From: Streptomyces sp. TLI_146
Lineage (GTDB): Bacteria; Actinomycetota; Actinomycetes; Streptomycetales; Streptomycetaceae
Assembly: GCF_002846415.1 (NCBI RefSeq)
Contig: NZ_PJMX01000001.1
Location: forward strand, 4,278,001 to 4,342,000
DNA length: 64,000 bases
Direction: 5' to 3'
The position numbers and the translations under genes are program-made. Each line of letters opens with the position of its first letter. Within the stretch, counting starts at the first letter, position 1. Positions 17,638 through 26,722 of this stretch are shown here, piece after piece. The notes below the pieces were generated by a model that saw only the letters and a list, made by a program, of their open reading frames with translations, was not told the DNA's origin and ran no database searches.

Positions 17638-17795
17638 GTGTTCGTCTGCGGGCCGGTGGCGGGTTGCTCGCGCAGTTCCCCGCGCCCCTGAGACGCGCCC
17701 CTGCGGGGCGCCCAGGGGATTGCCGCGAAGCGGCATCCAAGGGGCGCGGGGAACTGCGCGACCAGTTGGGGACGGGCCGCAGACGAACGGGGACC
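17638..17795. repeat. Dispersed repeat cluster R4
   Basis: A reversed copy (about 17667-17690) and a forward copy (about 17740-17761) of the GGGGCGCGGGGAACTGCGCG family, bordered by TTCGTCTGCGG and CCGCAGACGAA. They lie between the convergent ABC permease and acyl-CoA ligase genes and can form a long hairpin. Confidence 0.8.
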
Positions 17796-17850
17796 CGGGG
17801 GGTCCGGGGGCGAAGCCCCCGGGAAGCGAGCCTCAATCACCCACCCACCC

Positions 17851-17882
17851 CCGGAGGGTCTAGGGAAGGGGCGGGGTGGGGG
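17851..17882. repeat. G-rich repeat, forward copy, overlapping a gene end
   Basis: CCGGAGGGTCTAGGGAAGGG and the following G-runs belong to the GGGAAGGGGCGGGGTGGGG family. On the minus strand this repeat encodes the last residues (SPTPPLP) and the stop codon of the acyl-CoA ligase. Confidence 0.75.
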
Positions 17883-19479
17883 AAAACGACCGCAGCACCC
17901 CCTTCACCACCTTCCCCCCCGCATTCCGCGGCAACTCCCCCAAAAACACCACCTCCCGCGGCACCTTGAAGTTCGCCATCTCCCGCCGAGCCCACCCGAT
18001 CAGCTCGGCCGCCGTGAGCCCGGCCCCCTCCCGCCGCACCACGAACGCCCGCCCCACCTCACCGAGCCGCCCGTCCGGCACCCCCACCACCGCCACATCC
18101 GCCACCTCCGGATGCAGCCCCAGCACCTGCTCGATCTCCGCGGGGTACGCGTTGAAGCCCCCCACGATGAACATGTCCTTGATCCGGTCGGTGATCCGCA
18201 GGTTCCCCGCCGCGTCCAGCACCCCCACGTCCCCCGTCCGCAGCCACCCGTCCTCCGTGAACGCCCGCGCCGTCTCCGCCTCGTCCTCGAAGTACCCGCG
18301 CATCACGTTGAACCCGCGCACCAGCACCTCCCCCGGAGCACCCGGCTCCGCCAGGACCCGTACCTCCGTACCCGGTATCGCCCGCCCGGAGGTGTACGCG
18401 ATCACCTCCGCCGGGTCGCCGCGGCGGCACATCGTGACGATGCCGCTCGCCTCGGAGAGCCCGTACGCCGTGAGCACCGTGCCGATCCCCAGCTCCGCCC
18501 GCAGCCGCTCGACGAGCCGCAGCGGGACGACCGCCGCGCCGGTCACCACGAGCCGCAGCGCGGACAGGTCGTGGGCCGCTCTCGCCGGGTGGTCGAGGAG
18601 GGACTGGTGGAGCGTGGGCGGGCCGGGCAGTACGGAGACGCGCTCGGCGGCGATGTTCGCCAGGACCGTGTCGACGTCGAACACCGGCTGCGGCACCATC
18701 GTCGCGCCCCGCATCAGACAGGCGATGATCCCCGCCTTGTATCCGAAGGTGTGGAAGAAGGGGTTCACGATCAGATAGCGGTCGCCCTCGCGCAGCCCCG
18801 CCAGCTCGCTCCAGATGGCGTAGCCCCTCAGCGTCTGCGCGTGCGTGATCACCACGCCCTTGGGGCGGCCCGTCGTACCGGACGTGAAGACGATGTCCGA
18901 GGGGGCCGAGGCCGCCACCGCGTCCGCCCGCTCCCGTACGTCCGCCGCCGGGACGCCTTCCCCGCCCGCCAGGAAGTCCTTCCAGGTCCAGAAGTCGTCC
19001 GGCGCGTCCTCCGCCAGGACCACCACCCGCTCCAGACACGGCAGTCCGGGCAGCGGGCCCGCGCCCGCGCCCTCGCCCTCGGCGGCGGCACGCCGCAAGG
19101 TGGCAACGTACGACGTCCCCAGGAACGTTCCCGTGACGAACAGCAGCTTCGCCCGGCTGCGCTGGAGTACGTACGCGGCCTCCGCGCCCTTGAACCGGGT
19201 GTTCAGCGGGACCAGCACCGCCCCGGCCGTGACCGCGCCCAGCGCGGAGACGATCCAGTCCAGGGTGTTGGGCGCCCACACCGCGACCCGGTCGCCGCTC
19301 TCGACCCCGGCCGCCATACAGGCCGCCGCCGCCCGCTCGACCCGCTCGCCGAGCTCCGCGTACGAGACACGGGTGCGGCCCTCGACGACGGCCTCCCGCT
19401 GTCCGTACCGCTCGGCCGCGCTCCGTACGAGCGCGGGGACGGAGCCCCACTCCAGGTCGCCCCGAAGGTCTTCCCGCAT
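17860..19479 (-). CDS. FadD-like acyl-CoA synthetase (AMP-forming)
   Basis: A 539-residue adenylate-forming enzyme that activates a carboxylic acid to its CoA thioester with ATP. IVFTSGTTGRPKG near residues 196-208 is the P-loop, YGLSEASG the A5 motif, DGWLRTGDVG the A7 motif and RNAGGKVVKG carries the C-terminal lysine. The ATG at 19479 follows GGGAGGG; an in-frame GTG lies 15 bases earlier. The final residues SFSPTPPLP come from a dispersed G-rich repeat that also supplies the stop codon. It is divergent from the thiolase operon, with a perfect palindrome between them. Confidence 0.92.
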   Translation of the reverse strand: MREDLRGDLEWGSVPALVRSAAERYGQREAVVEGRTRVSYAELGERVERAAAACMAAGVESGDRVAVWAPNTLDWIVSALGAVTAGAVLVPLNTRFKGAEAAYVLQRSRAKLLFVTGTFLGTSYVATLRRAAAEGEGAGAGPLPGLPCLERVVVLAEDAPDDFWTWKDFLAGGEGVPAADVRERADAVAASAPSDIVFTSGTTGRPKGVVITHAQTLRGYAIWSELAGLREGDRYLIVNPFFHTFGYKAGIIACLMRGATMVPQPVFDVDTVLANIAAERVSVLPGPPTLHQSLLDHPARAAHDLSALRLVVTGAAVVPLRLVERLRAELGIGTVLTAYGLSEASGIVTMCRRGDPAEVIAYTSGRAIPGTEVRVLAEPGAPGEVLVRGFNVMRGYFEDEAETARAFTEDGWLRTGDVGVLDAAGNLRITDRIKDMFIVGGFNAYPAEIEQVLGLHPEVADVAVVGVPDGRLGEVGRAFVVRREGAGLTAAELIGWARREMANFKVPREVVFLGELPRNAGGKVVKGVLRSFSPTPPLP

Positions 19480-19525
19480 GGCAAACCCTCCCACCCGCAG
19501 TAGCCGTCGACCGTCGACGCAATAG

Positions 19526-19540
19526 CTGACTACCCGTCAG
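19526..19540. promoter_or_regulatory. Operator-like palindrome CTGAC-TACCC-GTCAG
   Basis: Perfect arms in the divergent gap between the acyl-CoA synthetase (minus) and the thiolase operon (plus). One site could control both. Confidence 0.78.
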
Positions 19541-19613
19541 ATTAGCTGTACCCTTCCACGCTGTCAGCAGCAAACCGGTGCCGATGGCGCACGGGGATCG
19601 CGGAGGTGGCGGG

Positions 19614-20762
19614 GTGTCGATGCTCAAGGACGCGACGGCGATCGCGGGCATAGGCCAGACGGAGTTCGCCCGCCGACTGGGCGACTCCGAGAAGAAGTTG
19701 GCCTGCCGGGCCATCCTCGCCGCGCTCGACGACGCCGGGATCTCCCCCTCCGAGGTGGACGGCTTCGCCTCGTACACGATGGAGGAGACCGACGAGGTGG
19801 AGGTCGCCAAGTCCATCGGCGCCGGCGACGTCACCTTCTTCGGCAAGGTCGGCTTCGGCGGCGGCGGTTCCTGCGCCACCGTCGCTCATCTCGCCGCCGC
19901 CGTCGCCACCGGCCAGGCGAACGTCGGAGTCGCCTGGCGCTCCCGAAAACGCGGCAGCGGCCCCCGGCCGTGGACCAGCACGACGGTCCAACTGCCCACC
20001 CCCGCCCAGTGGACGCGCCCCTTCGGGCTGCTGCGGCCCGCCGACGAGATCGGCATGCTGGCGCGGCGCTATATGCACGAGTACGGCGCCACCCGCGACC
20101 ACCTCTTCAACGTCGCCCTGGCCTGCCGCAACCGCGCCAACCAGAACCCGGCCGCGATCATGTACGAGCGGCCGCTGACCCGCGACATGTATATGACCTC
20201 GCGCTGGATCAGCGAACCGCTCTGCCTCTTCGACAACTGCCTGGAGACGGACGGCGCGCTGGCCTGCGTGATCGTCTCCGCCGAGCGGGCCAGGGACTGC
20301 CGCCACAAGCCCGTGTACGTGCACTCCGCCGCCCAGGGCCTGCCCGCCCAGCACCACGGCATGGTCAACTACTGGAACGACGACCCGCTGACCGGACCCG
20401 CCTGGACCGCCGCCCGCCACCTGTGGAAACAGGCCGACTTCGGGCCCCAGGACGTCGACGTGGCCCAGATCTACGACGCGTTCACCCCGCTCGTCCCGCT
20501 CTCCCTGGAGGGCTACGGCTTCTGCGGCCGGGGCGAGGGCGCCGCGTTCACCGAGGGCGGCGCCCTGGAGATCGGCGGCCGCCTCCCCCTCAACACGGGC
20601 GGCGGCGGCCTGAGCGAGGCGTACGTCCACGGCTTCAACCTCATCAACGAGGGCGTGAAGCAACTGCGCGGCACGTCCACGGCACAGGTGCCGGACGCGG
20701 CGACGTGCCTGGTGACGGCGGGCGAGGGCGTCCCCACATCGGCCATCCTGCTGAGGAGTTGA
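19614..20762 (+). CDS. Thiolase-like protein (lipid-transfer / SCPx type)
   Basis: A 382-residue thiolase-fold protein of the nonspecific lipid-transfer subgroup. Landmarks are AIAGIGQTEFARRLGDSE at the N-terminus, GGGGSCATVAHLAAA around the usual nucleophile position, DVAQIYDAFTPLVPLSLEGYGFC and NTGGGGLSEAYVHGFN, which carries the conserved H-G. These proteins act with DUF35 partners in thiolytic or retro-aldol cleavage of acyl-CoA side chains. The GTG at 19614 follows GGAGGT. The DUF35 gene begins one base after the stop codon. Confidence 0.88.
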   Translation: MSMLKDATAIAGIGQTEFARRLGDSEKKLACRAILAALDDAGISPSEVDGFASYTMEETDEVEVAKSIGAGDVTFFGKVGFGGGGSCATVAHLAAAVATGQANVGVAWRSRKRGSGPRPWTSTTVQLPTPAQWTRPFGLLRPADEIGMLARRYMHEYGATRDHLFNVALACRNRANQNPAAIMYERPLTRDMYMTSRWISEPLCLFDNCLETDGALACVIVSAERARDCRHKPVYVHSAAQGLPAQHHGMVNYWNDDPLTGPAWTAARHLWKQADFGPQDVDVAQIYDAFTPLVPLSLEGYGFCGRGEGAAFTEGGALEIGGRLPLNTGGGGLSEAYVHGFNLINEGVKQLRGTSTAQVPDAATCLVTAGEGVPTSAILLRS

Positions 20763-20763
20763 G

Positions 20764-21195
20764 ATGCTGACCCCGGTGACCGACGACGACGGCGCCCCGT
20801 TCTGGGAGTACGCCGCGCGGGGCGAACTGCGCGTCCAGGCCTGCGCCGCCCCCGACTGCGGCCGGCTGCGCTTCCCGCCCCGCCCGTGCTGCCCGCACTG
20901 CCACTCCTTCGACAGCGAGTGGCGCCGGATGTCCGGCCACGGCCGCATCTGGTCGTATGTGCTCCCCCACCCCCCGCTCCTGCCGGAGTACGCGGCCCAG
21001 GCCCCCTACAACGCGGTGGTCGTCGAACTCGTCGAGGACCCCCTGATCCGCCTGGTCGGCAACGTGGTCACCGACCCGGACGCGCCGCTGGACTCGGTGG
21101 CGCCGGAGCGGCTGCGGATCGGCGCCCGGGTGCAGGTGGCGTTCACGGAGACGGATGGCATGACCGTCCCCCGCTGGCTCCTGGAGCGCCCGTGA
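20764..21195 (+). CDS. DUF35 OB-fold protein with zinc ribbon
   Basis: A 143-residue protein. CAAPDCGRLRFPPRPCCPHCHS is the four-cysteine rubredoxin-like zinc ribbon, followed by an OB-fold (GHGRIWSYVLPHPPLLPEYAAQAPYNAVVVELVEDPLIRLVGNVV). In characterised systems DUF35 proteins bind thiolase or acyl-CoA-hydratase domains and form the acyl-CoA channel. It is tightly coupled to the thiolase upstream and shares GTGA with the enoyl-CoA hydratase downstream, so the three probably form one enzyme unit. Confidence 0.9.
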   Translation: MLTPVTDDDGAPFWEYAARGELRVQACAAPDCGRLRFPPRPCCPHCHSFDSEWRRMSGHGRIWSYVLPHPPLLPEYAAQAPYNAVVVELVEDPLIRLVGNVVTDPDAPLDSVAPERLRIGARVQVAFTETDGMTVPRWLLERP

Positions 21196-21962
21196 CGCTG
21201 GAGGTCGTACGGGACGAGAAGACGGGCGTGGCGGTGGTGCGGCTGAACCGCCCGCACAGACTGAACGCGATAGACGAGGAGACAGCGGCGCAACTGGCTT
21301 CCACCTGGCGTCAGTTCCGCTACGACGAGACGGTACGGGCGGTGGTGCTGACCGGATCGGGCGAGAAGGCGTTCTGCACGGGCATCGACCGGGCGACGGA
21401 GGTGCCCCAGCCGCCGTCCCCGTACTCGACGGACGACCCCCTCCTGACGATCGGCCCCAAGGCGAACGACCTGTGGAAGCCGGTGATCGCGGCGGTGCGG
21501 GGGATGGCGTGCGGCGGGGCGTTCTATCTGCTGGGCGAGGCGGAGTTCGTGATCGCGGCCGAGGACGCCACGTTCTTCGACCCGCATACGACGTACGGGA
21601 TGGTCAGCGCGTACGAGTCCGCCTACCTGGCGACCCGGATGCCCGCCGGGGAGGCGGCCCGGCTCGCCCTGATGGGCACGGCGGAACGGGTCTCGGCGCG
21701 GCGGGCGTACGAAACGGGCCTGGTCAGCGAGGTGACACCACCGGGAGAGGAGGTGCCGGCGGCGCGGCGCTGCGCGGAGATCCTGTCCTCGTACCCCACG
21801 GAGGCGGTCCAGGGAACGGTCCGCGCCCTGTGGACGACCCGCACCCCCACCCTGACCCAGTCCTTCGCCCAGGCACCCCATCTGATCGCACTGGGGAATC
21901 TGCCGCCGGGGAGGCAGGAGGAGTTGTTCGGGGGGAGGGGAGGGGGGTTTCGGTTGCGGTGA
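21192..21962 (+). CDS. Enoyl-CoA hydratase/isomerase family protein
   Basis: A 256-residue crotonase-fold protein. LNRPHRLNAIDEE, FCTGIDRA (61-68) and GMACGGAFYL (104-113) give the two oxyanion-hole strands. The usual catalytic glutamates are not at the classical positions, so the reaction could be hydration, isomerisation or hydrolysis. The GTG at 21192 overlaps the DUF35 stop as GTGA. The last residues, EELFGGRGGGFRLR, come from a low-complexity G-rich stretch just before repeats. Confidence 0.87.
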   Translation: MTLEVVRDEKTGVAVVRLNRPHRLNAIDEETAAQLASTWRQFRYDETVRAVVLTGSGEKAFCTGIDRATEVPQPPSPYSTDDPLLTIGPKANDLWKPVIAAVRGMACGGAFYLLGEAEFVIAAEDATFFDPHTTYGMVSAYESAYLATRMPAGEAARLALMGTAERVSARRAYETGLVSEVTPPGEEVPAARRCAEILSSYPTEAVQGTVRALWTTRTPTLTQSFAQAPHLIALGNLPPGRQEELFGGRGGGFRLR

Positions 21963-22069
21963 GTTCGTCTGCGGACCGTGGGTGGCTGGTCGCGCAGTTC
22001 CCCGCGCCCCTAGGTATTTAGGGGCGCGGGGAACTGCGCGACCAGTTGGGGACGGCCCGCAGACGAAGG
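21963..22069. repeat. Dispersed repeat cluster R5 (tight inverted pair)
   Basis: A reversed and a forward GGGGCGCGGGGAACTGCGCG copy lie almost back to back (about 21989-22041), forming a near-perfect hairpin with a very small loop directly after the operon end. Outer flanks are TTCGTCTGCGG and CCGCAGACGAA. A terminator role is likely. Confidence 0.82.
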
Positions 22070-22100
22070 CAGACCCCAGGGCGCGAGCCCCCGGCCGCCC

Positions 22101-22133
22101 GCCAGAGGGCTTTCGGGAAGGGGCGGGGTGGGG
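22101..22133. repeat. G-rich repeat, forward copy
   Basis: GCCAGAGGGCTTTCGGGAAG followed by the GGGGCGGGGTGGGG core, the same family as at 4549, 17851, 34221 and 51258. It lies just downstream of a small secreted protein gene on the opposite strand. Confidence 0.7.
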
Positions 22134-22164
22134 AAACCCGCCGGAGGCGTCACCCGCCGCAGCG

Positions 22165-22704
22165 TCAGGCCCACTCCATGACCCGCACCACCCGGCACTC
22201 CCTGACCCTGTCGAGCCGCGACGTCAGCGCCATCGGCACCTCCACGCTCCGCGCCGCCCCCGCATCGAGGGTGACGAAGGCGGACCCCGTGTCGACGGTC
22301 TCGTCGGCCGCGCCCAGGAAGGCGACCTCCACCCGGTAGCGGTGGCTGCCGCTCGCCAGCGGGTCGCCGGTGACCCGTACGGTCGCGGAGGTGACGGCCG
22401 GGCGCTTGCCCTTGGCGGGCGAGACGCAGGTGACGACGGTCCCCGTGGCGGTGGCCGAGGGGGACGGGGTCGGGCTCGGGGTGTAGGAACCGGAGTGGGA
22501 GCCGGAGCCGCTGCTGCTGCTGCCGTAATCGTCGTTGTCGTGGCGGTAGCCGGAACCGCCGGAACCGCCGTTGCTCTTATGGGAGTTGGAGCAGCCGCCG
22601 CCACCCCCGCCGCTGCTCTTGCCATGGCCGTGGCCGGAGAAACCGGTCAGTGCCAGCACCACTCCGGCCAGTACGGCCGTGAACCTCATCCGCCGACGGA
22701 ACAC
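22165..22704 (-). CDS. Small secreted Gly/Ser-rich protein
   Basis: A 179-residue hypothetical protein. The N-terminus MRFTAVLAGVVLALTGFSGHGHG is a signal peptide. It is followed by a disordered Gly/Ser/His linker and a Ser/Pro/Thr stretch (about residues 28-85), then a compact beta-rich domain of about 90 residues (TGTVVTCVSPAKGKRPAVTSATVRVTGDPLASGSHRYRVEVAFLG). A GTG at 22704 and an ATG at 22689 both serve as possible starts; the second gives a cleaner signal peptide. No function is recognised. Confidence 0.7.
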   Translation of the reverse strand: MFRRRMRFTAVLAGVVLALTGFSGHGHGKSSGGGGGGCSNSHKSNGGSGGSGYRHDNDDYGSSSSGSGSHSGSYTPSPTPSPSATATGTVVTCVSPAKGKRPAVTSATVRVTGDPLASGSHRYRVEVAFLGAADETVDTGSAFVTLDAGAARSVEVPMALTSRLDRVRECRVVRVMEWA

Positions 22705-23051
22705 CGCGCGCTACCCCCCGTAACGATCCCTGCTGAAAGCCGCCGACACCGTAACAGGAGGGGCGGGTGGGGAAGGGGGGTCTCCGGTGCCGGCCACATG
22801 ATCTCCTCGGGGTCCACGTGGTACTGCCACAGCCGCCCCGGCCGCCCGCTGGCAGCGGGGCGGGGTGGGGGGTAGCGTCGTGAGCGAGAGCCGGGGTGAC
22901 TCCGGTCCGCTGTGCTTGTGCCCGGACCCGTCTCCCCCGCTCGTGAACGGCGGCCGCCGTTCCAGCCCCTTCCGTGCCGGGTACGACGGCCGTCCCGGGG
23001 TGGGTTTCCCGCCCGGGGACGCGACCGGCCACAGCCAGCCCGCCGCCAGGG
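22705..23051. other. Intergenic region between a secreted protein and a kinase gene
   Basis: No gene, hairpin or repeat can be supported here. A GGGGGG run just before 22704 is the likely ribosome site for the secreted protein. Confidence 0.4.
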
Positions 23052-25388
23052 CTATCGATGGGCCCCCGACGTCGCCGTCCCCTTCACCGCGTCCAGCGCG
23101 TACACGCAGCGGTCCTTGCTGCACGCGTACACCACGCCGTTGCGGGCCACCGGCGAGCCCGTGATCTCGCCGCCCGTGGCCAGCTTCCAGCGGAGCTGGC
23201 CGCCCGCCGCGTCCAGCGTGTACAGGCAGTGGTCGGCCGAGCCGAAGTGGATGCGGCCGTCGGCCACCACCGGTGTGCCCACCACCTCCGCGCCCGCCGC
23301 GAACCGCCACTTGGGGGTGGAGGTGACCGCGTCCAGCGTGTACAGCGCGTTGCCGCTGCCCACGTGGATGTTGCCGTCCGCCACCAGGACCGGCTCGATG
23401 GACTGGCGGGACTCGGTCGCGATGCGCCAGCGGTCCTTGCCGGTGGCCGCGTCCAGCGCGTACACCGTGCCGAGATAGTCCGCCAGGTATACCCCGCCGC
23501 CCGCGACCGCCGGGCCCGGCGCGAAGGTCGGCGGGCAGAGGAAGACCGCCGGGGCCTCGAAGTGCCAGCGGACGTGGCCGCTGGCGATGTCGACCGAGAG
23601 GACGCGGGTGCCCGCCGAGACGTACACATACCCGTCCGGCGCCGGGGCCAGGCGGACCGGGACGCCGCCGCACGACGCCGCGTCGCCCACCGGGTACGAC
23701 CAGCGCTCGGCGCCGGTCCGCGCGTCGAGGGCGCGCAGCCGCGCGTCCTGCCACACGTACACCGTGCCCTCGTGGATCACCGGCCCGGCCTCGGGGGTCT
23801 CGAAGTCGCTCTGGGCGCCGGTGATCTCCCACAGCTTCTCGCCGTTCGCGGCCTCCCAGGCCTGCACCCCGCCGCCCCGGGTCGCGGTGACGATGGTGCC
23901 CCGGTCCGCCTTGAGGGCGTAGACCCAGGCGTCGGTCGGCAGCCGCCACAGCTCGCGGCCGTCCGTCGCGTCCAGCGCGTACAGCGTGGGGCCGTCGGAG
24001 GCGTGGATCCGGCCCGCCTCCACGGCCATCGCCCACGCCACGTCCCGCGTCTTGAACTGGCGCCGGCCGGATCCCACGTCCAGCGCGTGCACCTCGAAGG
24101 AGGTGACGTAGAGCAGGTCGCCCGCGACGGCCGGGGTGCCCCACACATCGTTCGACATACGGAAGCGCCAGGGACGCCAGCGGCCGGGCGGCTCGGCGGA
24201 AGGGGCCGGGACGGGCGGGGCCGCCGCCGGCGCCCCGTTGGCCGGGGGCCGGTCCGGTCTGCCCAGGGCGGCGCCGGCCGGGAACCTGACCCACCCCGTG
24301 GCGGGGCTCGCCTCGGCCACCGCGCGCGCCCCGTCCATGACCCGGGGCCCGGGGCCGATCGGCACCTTCGCCCCGGCCAGCCGGACGGGCCCGTCCGGCA
24401 CGGCCTCGGGCAGCGAGGGGTGCGGCCGCTGCGGCGGCTGGTAGGGCGGGCGCGGCGGCGGCGAGGGGTCCACGGGCTGGACGACGGGCTTGGCCCGGCC
24501 GCCGCCCCGGCGCTGCTCGATCATCGCCACCGAGCGGTCGGGCAGCCACGCCGAGGCGGTGCCGCTGTCGTCCGAGCCGCCGAAGAGGTGCGGGGCGAGC
24601 TGCGCCTGGAGGTCCTCGGGCGAGGGCCGCAGCCCGGCCTCCATCTGCATACAGGACTCGATGAGCGGCCGCAGCTCGTCCGGCAGCCCGGTGACGTCCG
24701 GGCCCTCGCGCAGCAGCATGAAGACGGTCTCGACCGGGTTGGCGCCATGGAAGGGCGCGTGGCCGGTCGCCGCGAAGACCAGCGTCGAGCCGAGCGAGAA
24801 CACATCGCTCGCGCCGGTCACGCTGCGCGAGTCCTTCGCCTGCTCGGGCGACATGTACGCGGGTGTGCCCACGGCCACGTTCGTCATGGTCAGACGCGTG
24901 TTGGAGACGCCGGACGCGATACCGAAGTCGATCACCCGGGGGCCGTCCTCGACCACCAGGACGTTGGACGGCTTGAGGTCGCGGTGGACCAGGCCCGCCC
25001 CGTGGATGGACTGCAGCGCCTCGGCGATGCCGGCCGCGAGCCAGCGCACCGCCTGGGCCGGGAGCGGCCCGCACTCGTTCACTATTTCTTCCAGCGAGGG
25101 CGCCGGTACGTACGCGGTGGCCAGCCACGGCACCGCCGCGCGCGGGTCGGCGTCGACCACGGCCGCCGTGTAGAAGCCGCTGACGGCCCGGGCCGCCTCC
25201 ACCTCGCGGGTGAAGCGGACCCGGAACAACTGGTCCTCGGCGAGTTCCGTGCGCACCGTCTTGATCGCCACGCGGCGGCCGGACGCCGAGCGCGCCAGAT
25301 AGACCAGCCCCATGCCGCCGGCACCGAGCCGTCCCAGCACCTCGAAGGGGCCGATCCGCCTCGGGTCGTGCTGCGTCAGCTGCTCCAC
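23052..25388 (-). CDS. Ser/Thr protein kinase fused to a PQQ-type beta-propeller
   Basis: A 778-residue protein. The Hanks kinase domain covers about residues 12-270: GRLGAGGMGLVY (P-loop), AIKTVR (K43), HRDLKPSN (D137), DFG (154-156) and GTPAYMSPEQ. A Pro/Ala-rich linker (about 270-400) leads to about eight repeats of the PQQ/YWTD type, such as YALDATDGRELWRLPT and HALDVGSGRRQFKT, forming a propeller. No transmembrane segment lies between the halves, unlike PknB/PknD-type receptors, so the whole protein is probably cytoplasmic with an internal ligand or scaffold sensor. The GTG start follows GGAGGTGG. Confidence 0.9.
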   Translation of the reverse strand: MEQLTQHDPRRIGPFEVLGRLGAGGMGLVYLARSASGRRVAIKTVRTELAEDQLFRVRFTREVEAARAVSGFYTAAVVDADPRAAVPWLATAYVPAPSLEEIVNECGPLPAQAVRWLAAGIAEALQSIHGAGLVHRDLKPSNVLVVEDGPRVIDFGIASGVSNTRLTMTNVAVGTPAYMSPEQAKDSRSVTGASDVFSLGSTLVFAATGHAPFHGANPVETVFMLLREGPDVTGLPDELRPLIESCMQMEAGLRPSPEDLQAQLAPHLFGGSDDSGTASAWLPDRSVAMIEQRRGGGRAKPVVQPVDPSPPPRPPYQPPQRPHPSLPEAVPDGPVRLAGAKVPIGPGPRVMDGARAVAEASPATGWVRFPAGAALGRPDRPPANGAPAAAPPVPAPSAEPPGRWRPWRFRMSNDVWGTPAVAGDLLYVTSFEVHALDVGSGRRQFKTRDVAWAMAVEAGRIHASDGPTLYALDATDGRELWRLPTDAWVYALKADRGTIVTATRGGGVQAWEAANGEKLWEITGAQSDFETPEAGPVIHEGTVYVWQDARLRALDARTGAERWSYPVGDAASCGGVPVRLAPAPDGYVYVSAGTRVLSVDIASGHVRWHFEAPAVFLCPPTFAPGPAVAGGGVYLADYLGTVYALDAATGKDRWRIATESRQSIEPVLVADGNIHVGSGNALYTLDAVTSTPKWRFAAGAEVVGTPVVADGRIHFGSADHCLYTLDAAGGQLRWKLATGGEITGSPVARNGVVYACSKDRCVYALDAVKGTATSGAHR

Positions 25389-25569
25389 TTGCCTGCCACC
25401 TCCCCGTACGGGCCCTAAGTATCAACGCGTCGCAACAAGGCCCCGTGCAGCGTCTCACGCGGCACCCCGATTCTTCCTGCCGGAGGCGCCCGGAGGCCAA
25501 CCCGAGTACGGATCGGGATGTCTCACCCCGATCCGGACATCCCCCGCCCGTTCCTCCCGGAGCGGTGGC

Positions 25570-26346
25570 TCACTCCTTCTGGAGGATCGCGAAGCTCGCC
25601 CCCTGGTCGTCGCTGAGGACCGCCATCCGCCCGTGGGCCATGTCGAACGGTCCGGTGGTGACCCGGCCGCCCAGATCGGCGCAGGTCGCGGCCGTGGCGT
25701 CGCAGTCGCCGACCGCGAAGTACACCAGGAAGTGGTCGGGCATCTCGGCCGGGAAGGCGTCCCCCATCAGGCCGCGGCCGCCGAAGGCGGTGTCGGGGCC
25801 GGGCTCGGAGCCCGCGGGCGACCACATACGGAAGTCGTCGTCCGTGCCGTCCAGGTCGCGGCCCTCGAAGCCGAAGACCGCCTCGTAGAAGCGGTCGGCC
25901 TGGGCCGTGTCCCTCGTGTACACCTCGGTCCAGCAGAAGGAGCCCGGCTCGCCGCTCTTCTCGAAGCCGGTGTGCCCGGCGGCCTGCCAGAGGCCGAAGA
26001 CCGCGCCGCCGGGGTCGGCGGCGACCGCCATCGTCCCGTACGGAGGAACCTCGACCGGGTCCCTCACCAGCTGGCCGCCCGCCGCCCTGATCCGCACGGC
26101 GAGGCCCGAGGCGTCCGGAGTCGCGAAGTAGACGCCCCAGGCGGTGGGCATCCGGCCGTCCCGCTTGGGGACGAGGGCGGCGACACGCTTCCCGCCGCTG
26201 AAGGCGTTGGTGTAGTACCCGTACCTCTCCTCGGCGTCGTCGTCGAAGGTCCAGCCCATCAGCGCGCCGTAGAACCGCTTGCCCGCCGCGAGGTCGGGCA
26301 GCGTCACGTCGGCCCAGCACGGCGCGCCTTCCGGAAATCCGCCCAT
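25570..26346 (-). CDS. VOC (glyoxalase/bleomycin-resistance) family protein
   Basis: A 258-residue protein with two VOC modules. The first begins GAPCWADVTLPDLAAGKRFYGALMGWTFDD, the second GSFCWTEVYTRDTAQADRFYEAVFGFE. The repeated W-x-[DE]-V and F-Y-x-A-[LV]-[MF]-G-[WF] patterns are typical of paired beta-alpha-beta-beta-beta units. Members bind a metal and act as isomerases, dioxygenases or binding proteins; the substrate is unknown. The ATG at 26346 follows GGAAGGAACC. Confidence 0.85.
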   Translation of the reverse strand: MGGFPEGAPCWADVTLPDLAAGKRFYGALMGWTFDDDAEERYGYYTNAFSGGKRVAALVPKRDGRMPTAWGVYFATPDASGLAVRIRAAGGQLVRDPVEVPPYGTMAVAADPGGAVFGLWQAAGHTGFEKSGEPGSFCWTEVYTRDTAQADRFYEAVFGFEGRDLDGTDDDFRMWSPAGSEPGPDTAFGGRGLMGDAFPAEMPDHFLVYFAVGDCDATAATCADLGGRVTTGPFDMAHGRMAVLSDDQGASFAILQKE

Positions 26347-26722
26347 GCGCCTGGTTCCTTCCTGGGGTGGCCCCGCGCGGGTGCCGCCGCACGGTGAGCT
26401 CTTCGCCGTGAAGCTGTTCGCCGTGAAGCTAACGGCCCCGCCCGCACCCCGCAGTGACGCAAATCGAACAAATACTCTGCTTTGCCCCCACTGTAGGCGA
26501 CCGCGCCCTTTTCCCGCACGGGTTGTCCACAGAGCGTGTCCACAGGCTGTTGATAACACCATTCGAGTGGCGGACGGGCGCTCGATGCCGGGCCCGGGAC
26601 GGCGCGGGCGCGTGGCGGCGCGAGGCACCGCGCCGGGGCGCGCTCCCGGCCTCCGTCAACCCCCGGCCCCCATTTGCAGTCGGCCGAATCGCGCTCCGAT
26701 CACCCCTCGGTAAGCTGACGGC
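26347..26722. promoter_or_regulatory. Divergent promoter region with two DnaA-box-like sites
   Basis: No gene fits here. TTGTCCACA (26523-26531) and GTGTCCACA (26537-26545) match the Streptomyces DnaA-box consensus and lie 14 bases apart, followed by TGTTGATAAC. A direct repeat TTCGCCGTGAAGCT occurs twice near 26401-26430. The region has lower GC than its surroundings and serves the divergent VOC and TetR genes. Confidence 0.5.
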
